Source: Chrysemys picta bellii (lineage: Eukaryota; Chordata; Testudines; Emydidae). Taken from it: a stretch of 64,000 nt of DNA. The notes under the pieces were generated by a model, which did not search any database, was not told the origin of the DNA, and saw only the letters and a program-made list of their open reading frames with translations. Made by a program: the position numbers and the translations under genes. The stretch covers positions 20,384,824 to 20,448,823 of the forward strand of contig NC_088801.1 in assembly GCF_011386835.1 (NCBI RefSeq), in the 5' to 3' direction. Positions 54,590 to 64,000 of this stretch are shown piece after piece; the stretch's first letter is position 1; each line of letters begins with the position of its first letter.

Positions 54590-54745
54590 TCAGTAACAGT
54601 GACAGTTGAAGACTTTTCACACAGGGCACTGTAGAAAATTTATTTTATGGAGCAAAATTGCTTTGACAAGGAGATGGACTAGATGATTTAATAGGTCTTT
54701 CATACCTTTCTAGTTTACTCGATTTTATGATTCATTGTAATATAG
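54590..54745 (+). repeat. CR1-like LINE 3' tail
   Basis: gacaaggagatggactagat, gatttaataggtctttcata and cgattttatgattcattg follow the CR1 terminal pattern (ggactagatgacctc ... attctatgattct). Confidence 0.65.
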
Positions 54746-55315
54746 TGCCAAAATAGCTAATGTTATATTTATTTTTTAAGGGATAAAGAACAGAGTGAAA
54801 AAACACACATTTTAAATCTAATTGTCAAGTGAAAATTGACAATTTATATTGGCAGTGATGATTTCTGTGCTTACAGGAATGAAAGTTGTTCTGGCTTTAA
54901 ATCCATATCCTGCTAGAACAATATTTGGTCAGATAGCATCAATCTCATCTAGGTTAAAAAACTACTTTTGCCTTTCTTACAAGAAAAAGTGTTATTGCAA
55001 GCTTGAAGTATGGAAGAAAATGTTATTGCCTCCAAGGGGGCATGCCATCTTAATAAGTCTTATCTTCAAGACAAGAAAAAATGTACTTTTCAAATCCTGC
55101 TTGCATTATAAACCACCACTTACAAAACCTTTGTTCTAAAGTGCTGGCAATTTTACCTAGGACAGACATTTTACTGTATTTAAAAGGTCTCCATGGATAC
55201 TAGTAAATCTAAGGTGAATCCTAAAGTCCGATGGATATAATAAAATCTAAAGTTTTTGTTTTTCTAAGTTTTTGCTAGACTTTCTCCTGGGCATTAAAAT
55301 GTAACTTTGATTCTT
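54746..55315. other. No gene recognised
   Basis: AT-rich; the 96-codon frame at 54849-55139 has Lys/Phe-rich chance composition. Confidence 0.45.
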
Positions 55316-55663
55316 CTTCGAGAGATGTCCATGTGGGTGCTCCACTTCAGGTCTAGGTGCATCCCAGTGCCTTCAATCAGAGATTTCTACAGCAGTACCC
55401 CTACGGGCCATGCACGTGCTGTGCCTGCCTCTTGAGCTGTCAGTGTTTGAATAGCGTGTGCATGGCCCGGGCTCCTCAGCTCCTTCTCTACCATCTCCGG
55501 CTAGAGACGGAGTTCGGACGTGCTCTTTGAGATTAGCTAGTTAGTTTGTTTCTCAATTTAGTTAGATAGTTAATGTAACTTATCTAAGTAGTAACTCTAA
55601 CGACTGAAACTGTTACATTTATTACTTAAAAAACCCCCAAAAAACACCTCCACGGTTTCGGAC

Positions 55664-56059
55664 ATGCCTGGCTCCTCAGGCTTCAAGAGGTGCGCCTTCT
55701 GTAAGGATGCCATCCCCACCTCCGATGGGCACTCACAGTGCATATGCTGTTTGGGGGAGTCTCATGTACCCCAAAGATGCATCCACTGCAACAAATTGAA
55801 AGCGCGGACCCACAAGGACAGGGAGCTCAGGCTTAAAATGCTGCTCCTGGAAAACTCTCTCAGACCTGTGTCTGACCCTGGCCAGCAAACCTCTGTGACA
55901 CCCTCCAGAGGCAAAACAAAAGCAAAAAAATGGCCAGCTTCCTGTCCCCTCAGGAGCTGTTCCTTGGGGAAGAAGTTAAAACTGGCTCTCCTGTCTCCGG
56001 TAACTGCTGCTCCGTGGCTCACCACCTTCCACGCGGCAGGCACCTCAGGCACCGACTGA
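55664..56059 (+). CDS. DIRS gag-like zinc-binding protein, N-terminal part
   Basis: A 131-codon open frame starts at ATG 55664 just after the left repeat. It has paired metal ligands C10-x2-C13, H23, C26-x2-C29, H34 and C39-x2-C42, then a basic KLKARTHKDRELRLKMLL helix and a Ser/Lys-rich tail (SRGKTKAKKWP). The layout is that of turtle-type DIRS gag, thought to bind element RNA. The frame stops at 56059, shorter than a full gag, and related sequence continues in other frames to 56253, so a frameshift is likely. The zinc-binding part itself is intact. Confidence 0.65.
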   Translation: MPGSSGFKRCAFCKDAIPTSDGHSQCICCLGESHVPQRCIHCNKLKARTHKDRELRLKMLLLENSLRPVSDPGQQTSVTPSRGKTKAKKWPASCPLRSCSLGKKLKLALLSPVTAAPWLTTFHAAGTSGTD

Positions 56060-56253
56060 GTCGGCTGCCCCACTACACAGTGCCGAGGCTCAGGGCTTCC
56101 AATTGCCTGCCTCTTTCAGCTCTCCTTCGGCCACCACTGTCAGTACGGTGCTGAGAGCTGCTATGGTGCCGACAGTACAAGCTGCTGCTGTGGCACCGTC
56201 CTTTGATCTTGCAGCTGCCGCTCTCAGCACTGAGCTTCCGGACGTCTCCAGCC

Positions 56254-56421
56254 CAGGGCCACCCAGAGGATTCAGGGGGCCTGGGGCAAAGCAATTTTGG
56301 GGGCCCCTTTCATAAAAAAAAATTGCAATACTATAGAATACTATATTCTTGTGGGGGCCCCTGCGGGGCCCGGAGCCTGGGGCAAATTGCCCCACTTGCC
56401 CCCCCCCCCCGGGTGGCCCTG
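56254..56421. mobile_element. Small non-autonomous element inserted in DIRS gag
   Basis: The ends are cagggccaccc and gggtggccctg, an exact 11-bp inverted pair. The body has ggggcctggggcaaagc on the left and gcctggggcaaattgcccc on the right, and a poly-C run. The hAT-like terminal cagggcc suggests that superfamily, but the 8-bp flanks (ctccagcc, aagttctg) do not match. Confidence 0.7.
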
Positions 56422-56500
56422 AAGTTCTGACTCTCTAACAAAAGGGAAAGACTCCACAAAGAGAGGAAGTATCTTCGGAGAACAGAGTAGCTACTTGTCT

Positions 56501-57639
56501 TTGCATAGGGCTAGATTATGAAGTTACAATCTAGCCTCAGTGACAGCACATACGCATGCTGCCACCACAGCCGATCATAGATTCCACTGTGACTCAGTCA
56601 CAATTCCTCCTTTCCTCTCCCTTTGCTCTGCAAATCATTCCATGGAGAAGGTACTCACCTCACATCTGCCAGGTCAGCTACTCTGGTTGGGGAGTTGTGA
56701 GGCAGAAGCAGAGCCAAAGTGTCTCTCTACATAATTGCTTATGGGAGATAATTAGTCAAGTAACCTTGTTCACCTGCCCCCCCCCCCCCAGCGATAGAGG
56801 TCACAGTGTGGGGAGCCCTTACTTGGCTGAAAAAGGGGAGGATCTGACTCCAATCTAGCCCATACTGGTCTGAAATCCATGAACAAATAAGAAATGCAAA
56901 ATACAGTAAATTGACAGCCTATGTCACATATTCTAGGGGGAGCAGGTAGTGACCCCTATATATAGATTGCCTAACACTTTCTATTATAAAGGATTCTTGC
57001 AACCTTTTTTTGAGAAGTATTACCACCACCATTGTTTGCAGTGGGAAGCAATCCCTCAGGTTAGATGAGTGCCTTTTCTGTCTCCTGTGAAATTTCAGTC
57101 CGGTTTGGCTGTTTTAAAAATCACCATTGCCCTTCTCTTACTTGCATTCTGCAGGAAGATTGAGGCAGCCAGATAAAAAGGACTGAACGTTTTAAAGGAC
57201 CAGTCCCACAGGCAGCAGCAGCAGAAGCAGATGACCCTGCACTGGGAACATTTGGGAGCTGCTAAAGCAGCTGGAAATAGGGGAAGCTCAGCTTGGCTGT
57301 CTTCCCTCCCCATGTTACCACATGTGACTGTGCTCCCCCAATTCCTAGGTATAGGAGAAATAGAGATCACAGAGCTAGGCTGCCCCCATAAGCCCAGACC
57401 TGTTTCTCATGCTCCCTCGGGGCCACATGAAGCAGGAACTTAACCTCCTGGTTAAGGGGCAGAAAAGCCATGATCTGCTTCAAAAACCCCCACACCAAGA
57501 ACATGGCCCTAGCAGCCTCATCCTCCTGGGGTGGGGAAGAGGTATCTGGGGCAGATTCCCTCCCCCCCAGCCACAATATGAATTGTCAGCAGCCCATCAC
57601 TCCCCCGGGATAACAGCCATCCCCTGCTACCGGCTACCG
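56501..57639. other. No gene recognised
   Basis: Mixed composition with a poly-C run at 56779-56790. Overlapping frames on both strands between 57095 and 57642 are not supported by domain or splice signals. Confidence 0.45.
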
Positions 57640-57710
57640 TAGTTAGCCCTATAGCTCAAGTAGTAGAAGTCAGTGCTGAAAATTCAGCGTTCAAACCCTG
57701 TGATGAAGCA
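57640..57710 (+). repeat. tRNA-like SINE head or tRNA pseudogene fragment
   Basis: tagttagccctatagctcaag, tagtagaag resembles a leader and A box. gcgttcaaaccctgtg carries a good B box (gttcaaacc). No acceptor stem can be drawn, and the tail is not a known SINE body. Confidence 0.45.
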
Positions 57711-60193
57711 TGATGGAAGATTATTACAGTTGTACAAAGTAAAATTCACTTTTACCTTTGTACTTTAAAAAAAAACCTAGGAAATTATACCCAAAATCTA
57801 TGTGAAGAGAACATAACTTATGTTGCAATGTCACACTTGGAAATTAGGAAATGCCAGATTTACAATTATCCATGAAAGCTTAATTTTGCCCCACTTTTTT
57901 TTTAAAACATTTTCATTATGATACAGTAATTACATCATCACATTCCCCCCCACCCCCGGCCCCCACAGGGCCTCTCACTCATTTTTTGCACAAGATAGAC
58001 ATACAGGGGAGCTGAATTAAGGTTGGACAGGCAAATATAAACCTGCCATTTACCAGCTTTCAAGTGCTTGACTTTGCATTCTTAATACAGGCTTTTTTGT
58101 ATATAGTTTGAGGGGCTTGTGTAATGATATTAAATTTGACTCAGTAGCTGATTGTCCCTGCCCCACCTCATTGTTTCTCCATATTGCTAGATTCTCTTCC
58201 TCCTCGTTCACAAAAGCCCAAACTTCCTCCAAAATTCGCCAAAGGTATCAACTCAGCACCACATTGTCCACCTCAAATTCCAATTAGACGCGAACCAATC
58301 CCTCCCAAAGATTTATTTGGGAGTGTGGCAGAGGAGCCATCTATGCACTCCCCCTCACAGCATGACACAGCACTTCATCAGCTCTGTCTGTTTCCCCAGT
58401 GGAGCCGTCAGCACCCTTCATTTATAGATGTTACTTAGGCCTCCAGAGGGAGTCAGCCCCTTACGGGGGAGCAGAGTCCCCAAGTCAAAGTCCAACATGA
58501 ACACAAACCAAAAGAATCTTTGGCCCTGCTGGGCTCTACTTTCATCCCCGTCCTTCAGACAGATTACAGCTACAGCAGCTATACCTACCACCAGGTTCCT
58601 GATAACCAAATCAAACTAACAGTCTGTGTCAGGCCTACCCTCCTACAGGGGAGGTTCTGGCAGACTGCAGTCTTTAGTCAACACCTGACCCCAGCTAGGC
58701 GTCCCACAGGTAGTGGAAACTGCCCATCTGCTCTCCTTCCCAGTCAACCCCCAACTGAGCTGTGGTCCCTTTTTTAGCCTTGTAGGCCTGACAAGGAGCA
58801 CAGGTGAAGCAAGGTGGGGCTGACTGGGGTCACTGCAGGTTATTTACCCCTCCTAGCCAGTATGGAGTTCAAATACCCCATCACTGAAGACATTTAATAA
58901 GATCTTCAAACAAGATACAAAATGCTACCAAGTTTTCTACTTCTGCATGCTCTCCACCTACCAATGCATCTGAATTTACACACCCACCACCCCCTAAAAA
59001 TTAGCCTCTTTCTGCTTGGGTGCAGGATGGAGGAGTTTTCTTCTATCCCAGAAACCTTTCCTGCCCTCACAGCTTCCTGAGTGCTGAGCAGACCTTCCTT
59101 TCTCTAGCCACTTGCCTTCTGTGACTACTAATAATCACAAATGCAACCTACCCTTGCTATCAGATTAAAAATACCCAGTAAAAAATGTCCAGTGCATGGA
59201 GAGATGGGGGTGGGGGGTAAGAGTGAGGGAAACATGTCTCCAATAGTATTAGGTAAAGACTGGCATGAACTTGAATGCCTGCAGGTTGTATTTAAAAAAT
59301 AAAAATGTAGAGGATGTTATATATGGAGCACATCAGAGTAATAGAATGCTGTGCATTTCTCTTCTGCATTTTTAGTGCTGCTGTCAACTGGACTTGTTAG
59401 CTTTTAATGTATTTTTCAGACCATCTGCTGTCTTGACCACTTTCAAGGCACGTTATATCACAAGCACGTTTTTTTTTTTTTAATTAGCTAGGACACTCAA
59501 TAGATTTTTTCCCTTAAAAAATCAATTGTACAATTGCCACAGCCAATTCCTGGGGGGCAAAGAAAATCCTTATTAGTGAGGAATTTTATGAGGTTTGTAA
59601 ACCATGCAACTTTTACAATCTTCTAAATTGAACATCTTATATTAAAATGTTACATAAGATCCAAACAATATATAAACAAACCCTTGGGGGGGCGCTCCTA
59701 TAATACCACACTGAGTACATAGGGTACTGCCCCTGGATTTACAGCAGCAATGGTGGCAGAGGTTCAGGACTCTGTTTTCCAGATGGCCCAGGACCCAGGG
59801 TGGAGATAGAATAGGCTAGCAACACTACCAAAACCATAAAGCCAGAACTCAAAGACAAAGCATTTGGCTTTACTTTTGGTTTTGGCTGTGTTTGGAGAGA
59901 AGCATCATAGCCAGGGAAGGCCCTTCCACATTCCTACCCAAAGGAATCCTTTGGGGATTTCTGGAACATTGAACATGGTCATCACAGCAGAAACCAGAAA
60001 CCCAGGAGGCTCAGGAGAGTCATGGTCAGGGTACTAATAGCCAGCCTAACTACACATTGGAATCCGGAGAGAGCCGTAAGGATCTTACCATCCTTGGTGC
60101 GGATACTTTGTAAGAACACCTTGTTGGTTTATTTTCCTATTTTGTTTTAAACTAGCCACTGACTTTAGCCTGGCACCACCCATCAAAGACTGA
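57711..60193. other. No gene recognised; one weak exon-like island at 58191-58244
   Basis: Mostly unrecognised. At 58191-58244 a 54-nt Pro/Lys-rich open stretch (LPPRSQKPKLPPKFAK) lies between an ag and a gt, but nothing else supports an exon. From 58430 to 58870 the sequence is GC-richer and may be an LTR remnant. A 13-base T run is at 59469-59481. Confidence 0.35.
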
Positions 60194-60440
60194 GACCTTG
60201 TCTACACTGCCACTTACAGCGCTGAAACTTTCTTCACTCAGGAGTGTGAAAAAACACACCCCTGAACAATGCAAGTTTGCTGTAAAGTGGCAGTGTAGAC
60301 AGTGCTACAGCGCTGGGAGCTATTCCCCTTGCAGAGGCGGTTTTATTACAGCAGTGAGAGAGCTCTCTCCCAGCGCTGGAGCCATGACTACACAGCCAGG
60401 TTAAAGTGCTGCTGCTAACATCAGCTGTGTAGACATACCC
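60194..60440. mobile_element. Harbinger-like MITE
   Basis: The ends are gaccttgtctacac and, from the other side, gggtatgtctacac. tga flanks both sides (60191-60193 and 60441-60443), a 3-bp duplication that deviates by one base from the usual TWA. Inside, gtctacactgccactt and aagtggcagtgtagac form a nested palindrome, and cagcgctg occurs repeatedly. Confidence 0.75.
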
Positions 60441-62719
60441 TGAGGCTAAATTCACTATTTGTCTAGGCAGGTGCTGGGAGGGAGCCACATATTCCCTGTG
60501 AATATTGGGAAGGGTAGAGTTTATGTATTGTTCCTTTCATCTTTTATTATCCTAATCCCCTTTTCCACTGTCCCTTACTCTGCATTCCCCATACCTAATA
60601 AAGCCCCAGTTACTGTTTTATTACTCTGAGAATTGTGATAACTATTTTATTTTTGTGTGCTCTGACCGACACTCCTCTGTTTGAGACTGTGTTAAATATT
60701 TTCCCCCCGGGACGAGTCTCTACAGTAGGAGGCATTTCCTTGGGTGGAGACACCAGGCATCCTTATAGGTAAACCCAGCACCCTAACCCTGAGGAGAAAA
60801 GGGAGAAGGCTGCAGCATGCCTCAGGGTTGGGGTTACATACATAAAAACTGATTGGATCAGAAATTCTAGAAGAGATGTCAGTGAAAACTTTTTAAGATA
60901 AATAGTTCACATTATTTTTCAATTGTTACCAGCAAAACACAGAACTGACTGTGAATGTTGCCATTACAAGTGACTTAGCACTTGATGGCCAGTTGACACA
61001 GCTGGATAAAATTCAGTGCTGCTTGTATGTGATGATTCCAGTCACAATAGTTGAGGATTGTTTAATTTAGTAAAGTTACAAGACTTATTTTCCTCTTACT
61101 TTATATGTTGGCTTATCCAGGTTAGTTCAGTCTAGTATAAAACCCTTGGACTGGCACTTAACCTTCAGTAGACACATACTCCAGCTGTAACAAATTAATT
61201 CTCTTCACTTCAGGAAGCAGGCTGGCCAGTTTTTAGTGGTAACCTTTAGTTCCCAAAGGTACAGCTGTAAAGTACTACCTTGTGTCTGTGAGCACCACTG
61301 CTCTCTAATGGTTGGCCCTCAGAATACAATAGAAGTCTGACTATCTGAACTGTGTGAAATATTCACATTGAATCTCACACCAGATTTGCCCTCACATGGC
61401 TTTTAGGTCCAATGCATTCCATTAGCACAAGCAGAAGATATCTACAGAGCTATAAAATTCACCAGCTCATCACAACCTCCTCTCCCCCCCCCCATTTATA
61501 GTACCCAGGAAGCAGAATATCTATCCCCATCGTGAAAATAAGACAGTATTGTACAGTAATAGTCCACAATGTTGCAAAATCAGTATTCTAAAGCTTATAT
61601 GTTTGTTTTCTGAAACAGCAGGAGGTAGGAGAAGAAAGGGGGTGGTGTTCTTGCTTGCTGCCTGAGAAAGCTCCAGTAGAATTTATACACTGCTCAATCG
61701 ATTCCCCCCTGCCCTAAAACGTTCATCACATCACCACGTAGGAGTCAAATTTATGGGGCAAATTTGTAGAAATTTGTATGTTGCAAACATAACAGAGAGG
61801 CATTGTATACTGTTGCCTGAACGCCTGAGGGTGCATAGCTGAGCTTACAGCAAATAAGCAGTGCTAAATTGTGTTAATGGTGCAGTGTTACCAGGCAGTA
61901 ACACTGTTATTAATGCACACTATGACTACAAATAGTATGCACATTTTCTTCCTACATGTTCTGATTTTGATAAACCTGTATTCTGAGCACAAACAAATGA
62001 GAAAATACAAATAAACTTAATTTTACTAAGGTTGTATTATTTTATTATGGAATCTCAGTTTTTTGCAGATAAACCAACTATGAAAATGTATTATAGCTAC
62101 TGCCGCTTAAGGAAAAAGTAAGTTATTTTCTAACCACTGTGGGGAAAGCAGTAACAATTATGAACAATCCCTTTAAGGTAAAAAATGGATTTTCCATAAG
62201 CTGTCATATCTTTCTGGCTGTTATATTAATTTTCTCTTTACTGCAGTCACTAACTTTACCAATAACATCTTTTCAGCATTCTTATGCAACAAGCTAAGTA
62301 ATATTACATGTAGCCCAATATTTCACTTTAATAACCATTTATTTTTGAGAGATCGGGCTCTCAAAACTCCGCTGAAGTAAGCTGTCTCTTGTGAAATACT
62401 CTTAAGTGTGATACATTAGTCTGTTTGGCCTTCGGTACACAGAGATTTTGTCACACAATAGTAATGTTTTAGCAACAAAAATCAAACTTGACCAACGAGT
62501 TACAATTAAAAGTCACTTAGTCTGCTACCTAACTTGTTTTCCTCATGGAAGTTACAGTATTTTAAGATTAGAATCCACTGTGACTTTGTTTATCAAGAGA
62601 TATATAATATGGATAAAACTCATTCATTTTAAAGGGAGATAATAGGACTCGACAAGACATGTTGCTCTGAGATGGGCCCATTTAGTTCCAATATTATGGA
62701 ACTCACTTAGAAAGCCAGT
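60441..62719. other. No gene; possible LTR tail at 60590-60840
   Basis: cctaataaagccccagttac at 60595-60614 (poly(A) signal), followed by tttgagactgtgttaaat and gggttggggttacata at about 60825-60840, could be the R-U5 part of an LTR that also contains the MITE 60194-60440. The remainder is AT-rich and unrecognised. Confidence 0.35.
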
Positions 62720-62860
62720 CTCAGCCAAGGGCTTGGGAATGGGAGGCAAGAAACCTAGGACCTAGTCCCAGGTCTGACACCGACTGCCTCAGTTACCTCA
62801 TGTATGAGATGCACGTGTTGTTACTTTCCCTCTCTGTAAAGTATTATTGACCCCAAGCGC
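62720..62860 (+). repeat. Diverged MIR SINE
   Basis: ggcaagaaacctaggaccta, gtcccaggtctgacaccgac, ctcagttacctcatgtatga and ctctctgtaaagtattattg trace a decayed MIR (gactcaggttc ... cctcagtttcctcatctgtaaa). Confidence 0.5.
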
Positions 62861-63653
62861 CCCCTCCCTCAGGAAAATCCACTGGCGGGGATTAATGGAC
62901 AGCAAATCCCTAGGAGGTTTTCCTTACAGAGGTTTTGCCCATAGTGTGTCATCAGAGGAATGGGGTTTTCCCCACCCATAAAGTCATGGAATCCACCAGG
63001 ACTATACAAAACTCTGAGGAAGAGCAGGGGGTCGGGTCCTTCTCTCCCGAGGCTCTATGCTTCTGCAGCAGCTCTGGCCATTTGTGGCTCTCCTTGTCTG
63101 ACTAGTGGATAACCCTCATCACCCTCATATTTGATTATCTTACAAACATTAAAAGACAACAATAATGAAGCCTCCAGGGTCCCAGGACCCCTTCAAGAAG
63201 AATTTGTGTCCTTTCTTCAGATGGTCCCCATGAGTTTTTTAGTGTATAGTAAATCCTTAATTAAAGGCTTATGGAGTGGCGTTGCCTTTATGCCATTTCT
63301 TCATGTATCTGCTTATAATAAAGTCGGTTTTATTTTTTCAGTTTCACTGAATAGCAGTGTGATGGGGCCCCTGTGGTGCAACCTAGACTATGGGACCACT
63401 GAGCCCTCCAAACCCACCAACCTGGGCTGCCTCTCACACTGTGATGCTGATGTCAAGCTGCAAGCCTCTGACAGGCGCTGCACTTACACAGACATCGGAC
63501 AAACCATCAATAGGGAGGCTTCAGCCAATTCCCCCCAGCTCCCCAGCCTGGTACCCCAGAACTGTATTGTCTTGCACTGGTCAGAAGCCTGGCCAGTATA
63601 AGCTCATTACCTACTTCGCCACTCCCTCAGTGTGGAGTGGACATACAGTAGCC
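62861..63653. other. Unidentified repeat-like stretch
   Basis: The section 63355-63653 is GC-richer, with overlapping open frames on plus (63131-63601, 63390-63956), but the translations are not recognisable proteins. It resembles non-coding internal or LTR sequence of a retroelement, interrupted by the hAT element at 63654. Not resolved. Confidence 0.35.
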
Positions 63654-63987
63654 CAGAGATCGGCAACCTTTGGCACATGGCCTATCAGAGAAATCCGCTG
63701 GTGGGCTGGACCGGTTTGTTTACCTGCAGCATCCGCAGGTTCGGCCGATCGCAGCTCCCACTGGCCACAGTTCGCCGCTCCAGGCCAATGGGGGCTGCGG
63801 GAAGCGGCAGCCAGCACATCCCTTGGCCCGTGCCCTCTTCCCGCAGCCCCCATTGGCCTGAAACGGCGACCTGCGGCCAGTGGGAGCTGTGATCAGCCAA
63901 ACCTGCAGACACTGCAGGTAAACAAACTGTCCCAGCCCACCAGCGGATTTCCCTGACGGGCCACGTGCCAAAGATTGCCGATCCCTG
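63654..63987. mobile_element. Palindromic hAT-type MITE with 8-bp target duplication
   Basis: Flanks are cagtagcc (63646-63653) and cactagcc (63988-63995), seven of eight matching. The left end, cagagatcggcaacctttgg, mirrors the right end, ccaaagattgccgatccctg. Almost the whole 334 bp folds into one long hairpin (for example ggccaatgggggctgcggga against cccgcagcccccattggcc). The open frames on both strands are mirror images produced by the palindrome. Confidence 0.92.
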
Positions 63988-64000
63988 CACTAGCCTTTGT
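63988..64000. other. End of window
   Basis: Contains the right copy of the target duplication of the preceding element. Confidence 0.6.

Larger units (their letters stand above)
55316..56500 (+). mobile_element. Second DIRS-type element, left end and gag only
   Basis: The left repeat starts at about 55316 (ttcttcgagagatgtccatg, tgggtgctccacttcaggtc) and contains the usual ctcttgagctgtcagtg and cttctctaccatctccggct words. A gag ORF follows. After the small element at 56254-56421, gag-like sequence seems to resume (KGKDSTKRGS) and then fades by about 56500. No RT or recombinase is present. The subfamily differs from that at 49193. Confidence 0.75.

Noticed and set aside
58191..58244. Pro/Lys-rich exon-like island between ag and gt.
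   Set aside because: There is only one short stretch, no neighbouring exon or recognisable domain, and both splice signals are weak. Not listed as a gene.
63390..63990. Long ORFs on both strands near the end of the window.
   Set aside because: They are mirror-image readings of a palindromic MITE and share the same words on both strands.
1..64000. CRISPR arrays, operons, riboswitches or bacterial insertion sequences.
   Set aside because: No regularly spaced direct repeats, no ribosome-binding sites or gene packing. The DNA is vertebrate in all respects.

Overview
The window is nuclear vertebrate DNA, most likely from a turtle or a close sauropsid relative. It is low-GC and carries no bacterial gene layout. 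It is packed with CR1 LINEs, MIR-type SINEs, a tRNA-derived SINE with a CR1-like tail, DIRS elements, Penelope-type repeats, a Ty3/gypsy element, a Harbinger element and many short hAT and Harbinger non-autonomous elements. The turtle assignment rests on my recognition of repeat families, not on a database search. I found no convincing host protein-coding gene; apart from transposon genes, the open frames look like chance ORFs.

Layout. 1-5.2 kb: mostly unrecognised AT-rich DNA with a CR1 scrap, a MIR-related repeat and a promoter-like TATA segment. 5241-9525: a nearly full-length Harbinger DNA transposon with two convergent genes, a spliced Myb/SANT-like gene on the plus strand and a DDE transposase on the minus strand. 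Both are broken by a few mutations. A third, antisense, apparently spliced ORF lies inside the intron of the first gene. About 10.35-16.95 kb: a minus-strand Ty3/gypsy retrotransposon with recognisable LTRs, a SCAN-like gag, a zinc knuckle, protease, integrase, then reverse transcriptase and RNase H. Integrase before RT is the Gmr1-type gene order. A hAT element sits in one LTR and a 5'-truncated CR1 (14.7-16.1 kb) sits in gag.

17-41 kb: mostly non-coding, with scattered small elements. The main ones are a 21-bp perfect hairpin (18.1 kb), a large composite foldback repeat (18.34-19.24 kb), a Penelope-type double palindrome with an exact 14-bp target duplication (22.1-22.5 kb), and hAT elements with readable 8-bp duplications at 18.5, 33.3, 38.8 and 39.5 kb. 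There is also a near-identical 125-bp inverted duplication at 40.2-40.6 kb. 42.2-43.6 kb: a minus-strand CR1 with much of its RT ORF. 49.0-51.9 kb: a CR1 fragment split by an internally deleted DIRS element with inverted terminal repeats. 52-54.3 kb: a Harbinger-type foldback element and a 1-kb GC-rich hAT element. 55.3-56.5 kb: a second DIRS fragment with an intact gag-like zinc-binding ORF, split by a small element. 57-64 kb: unrecognised DNA, a Harbinger-like MITE, and at the end a palindromic hAT element.

The genes here do not form a host pathway. What works together is transposon machinery: the Harbinger Myb-like protein and transposase (the former is known in other Harbinger elements to help the transposase), and the gag-pol products of the retroelements. 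All are now decayed to some degree. Several AT-rich stretches free of known repeats (about 20.5-20.9, 26.1-26.4 and 34.1-34.5 kb) have the look of conserved non-coding DNA, but this cannot be judged without an alignment.
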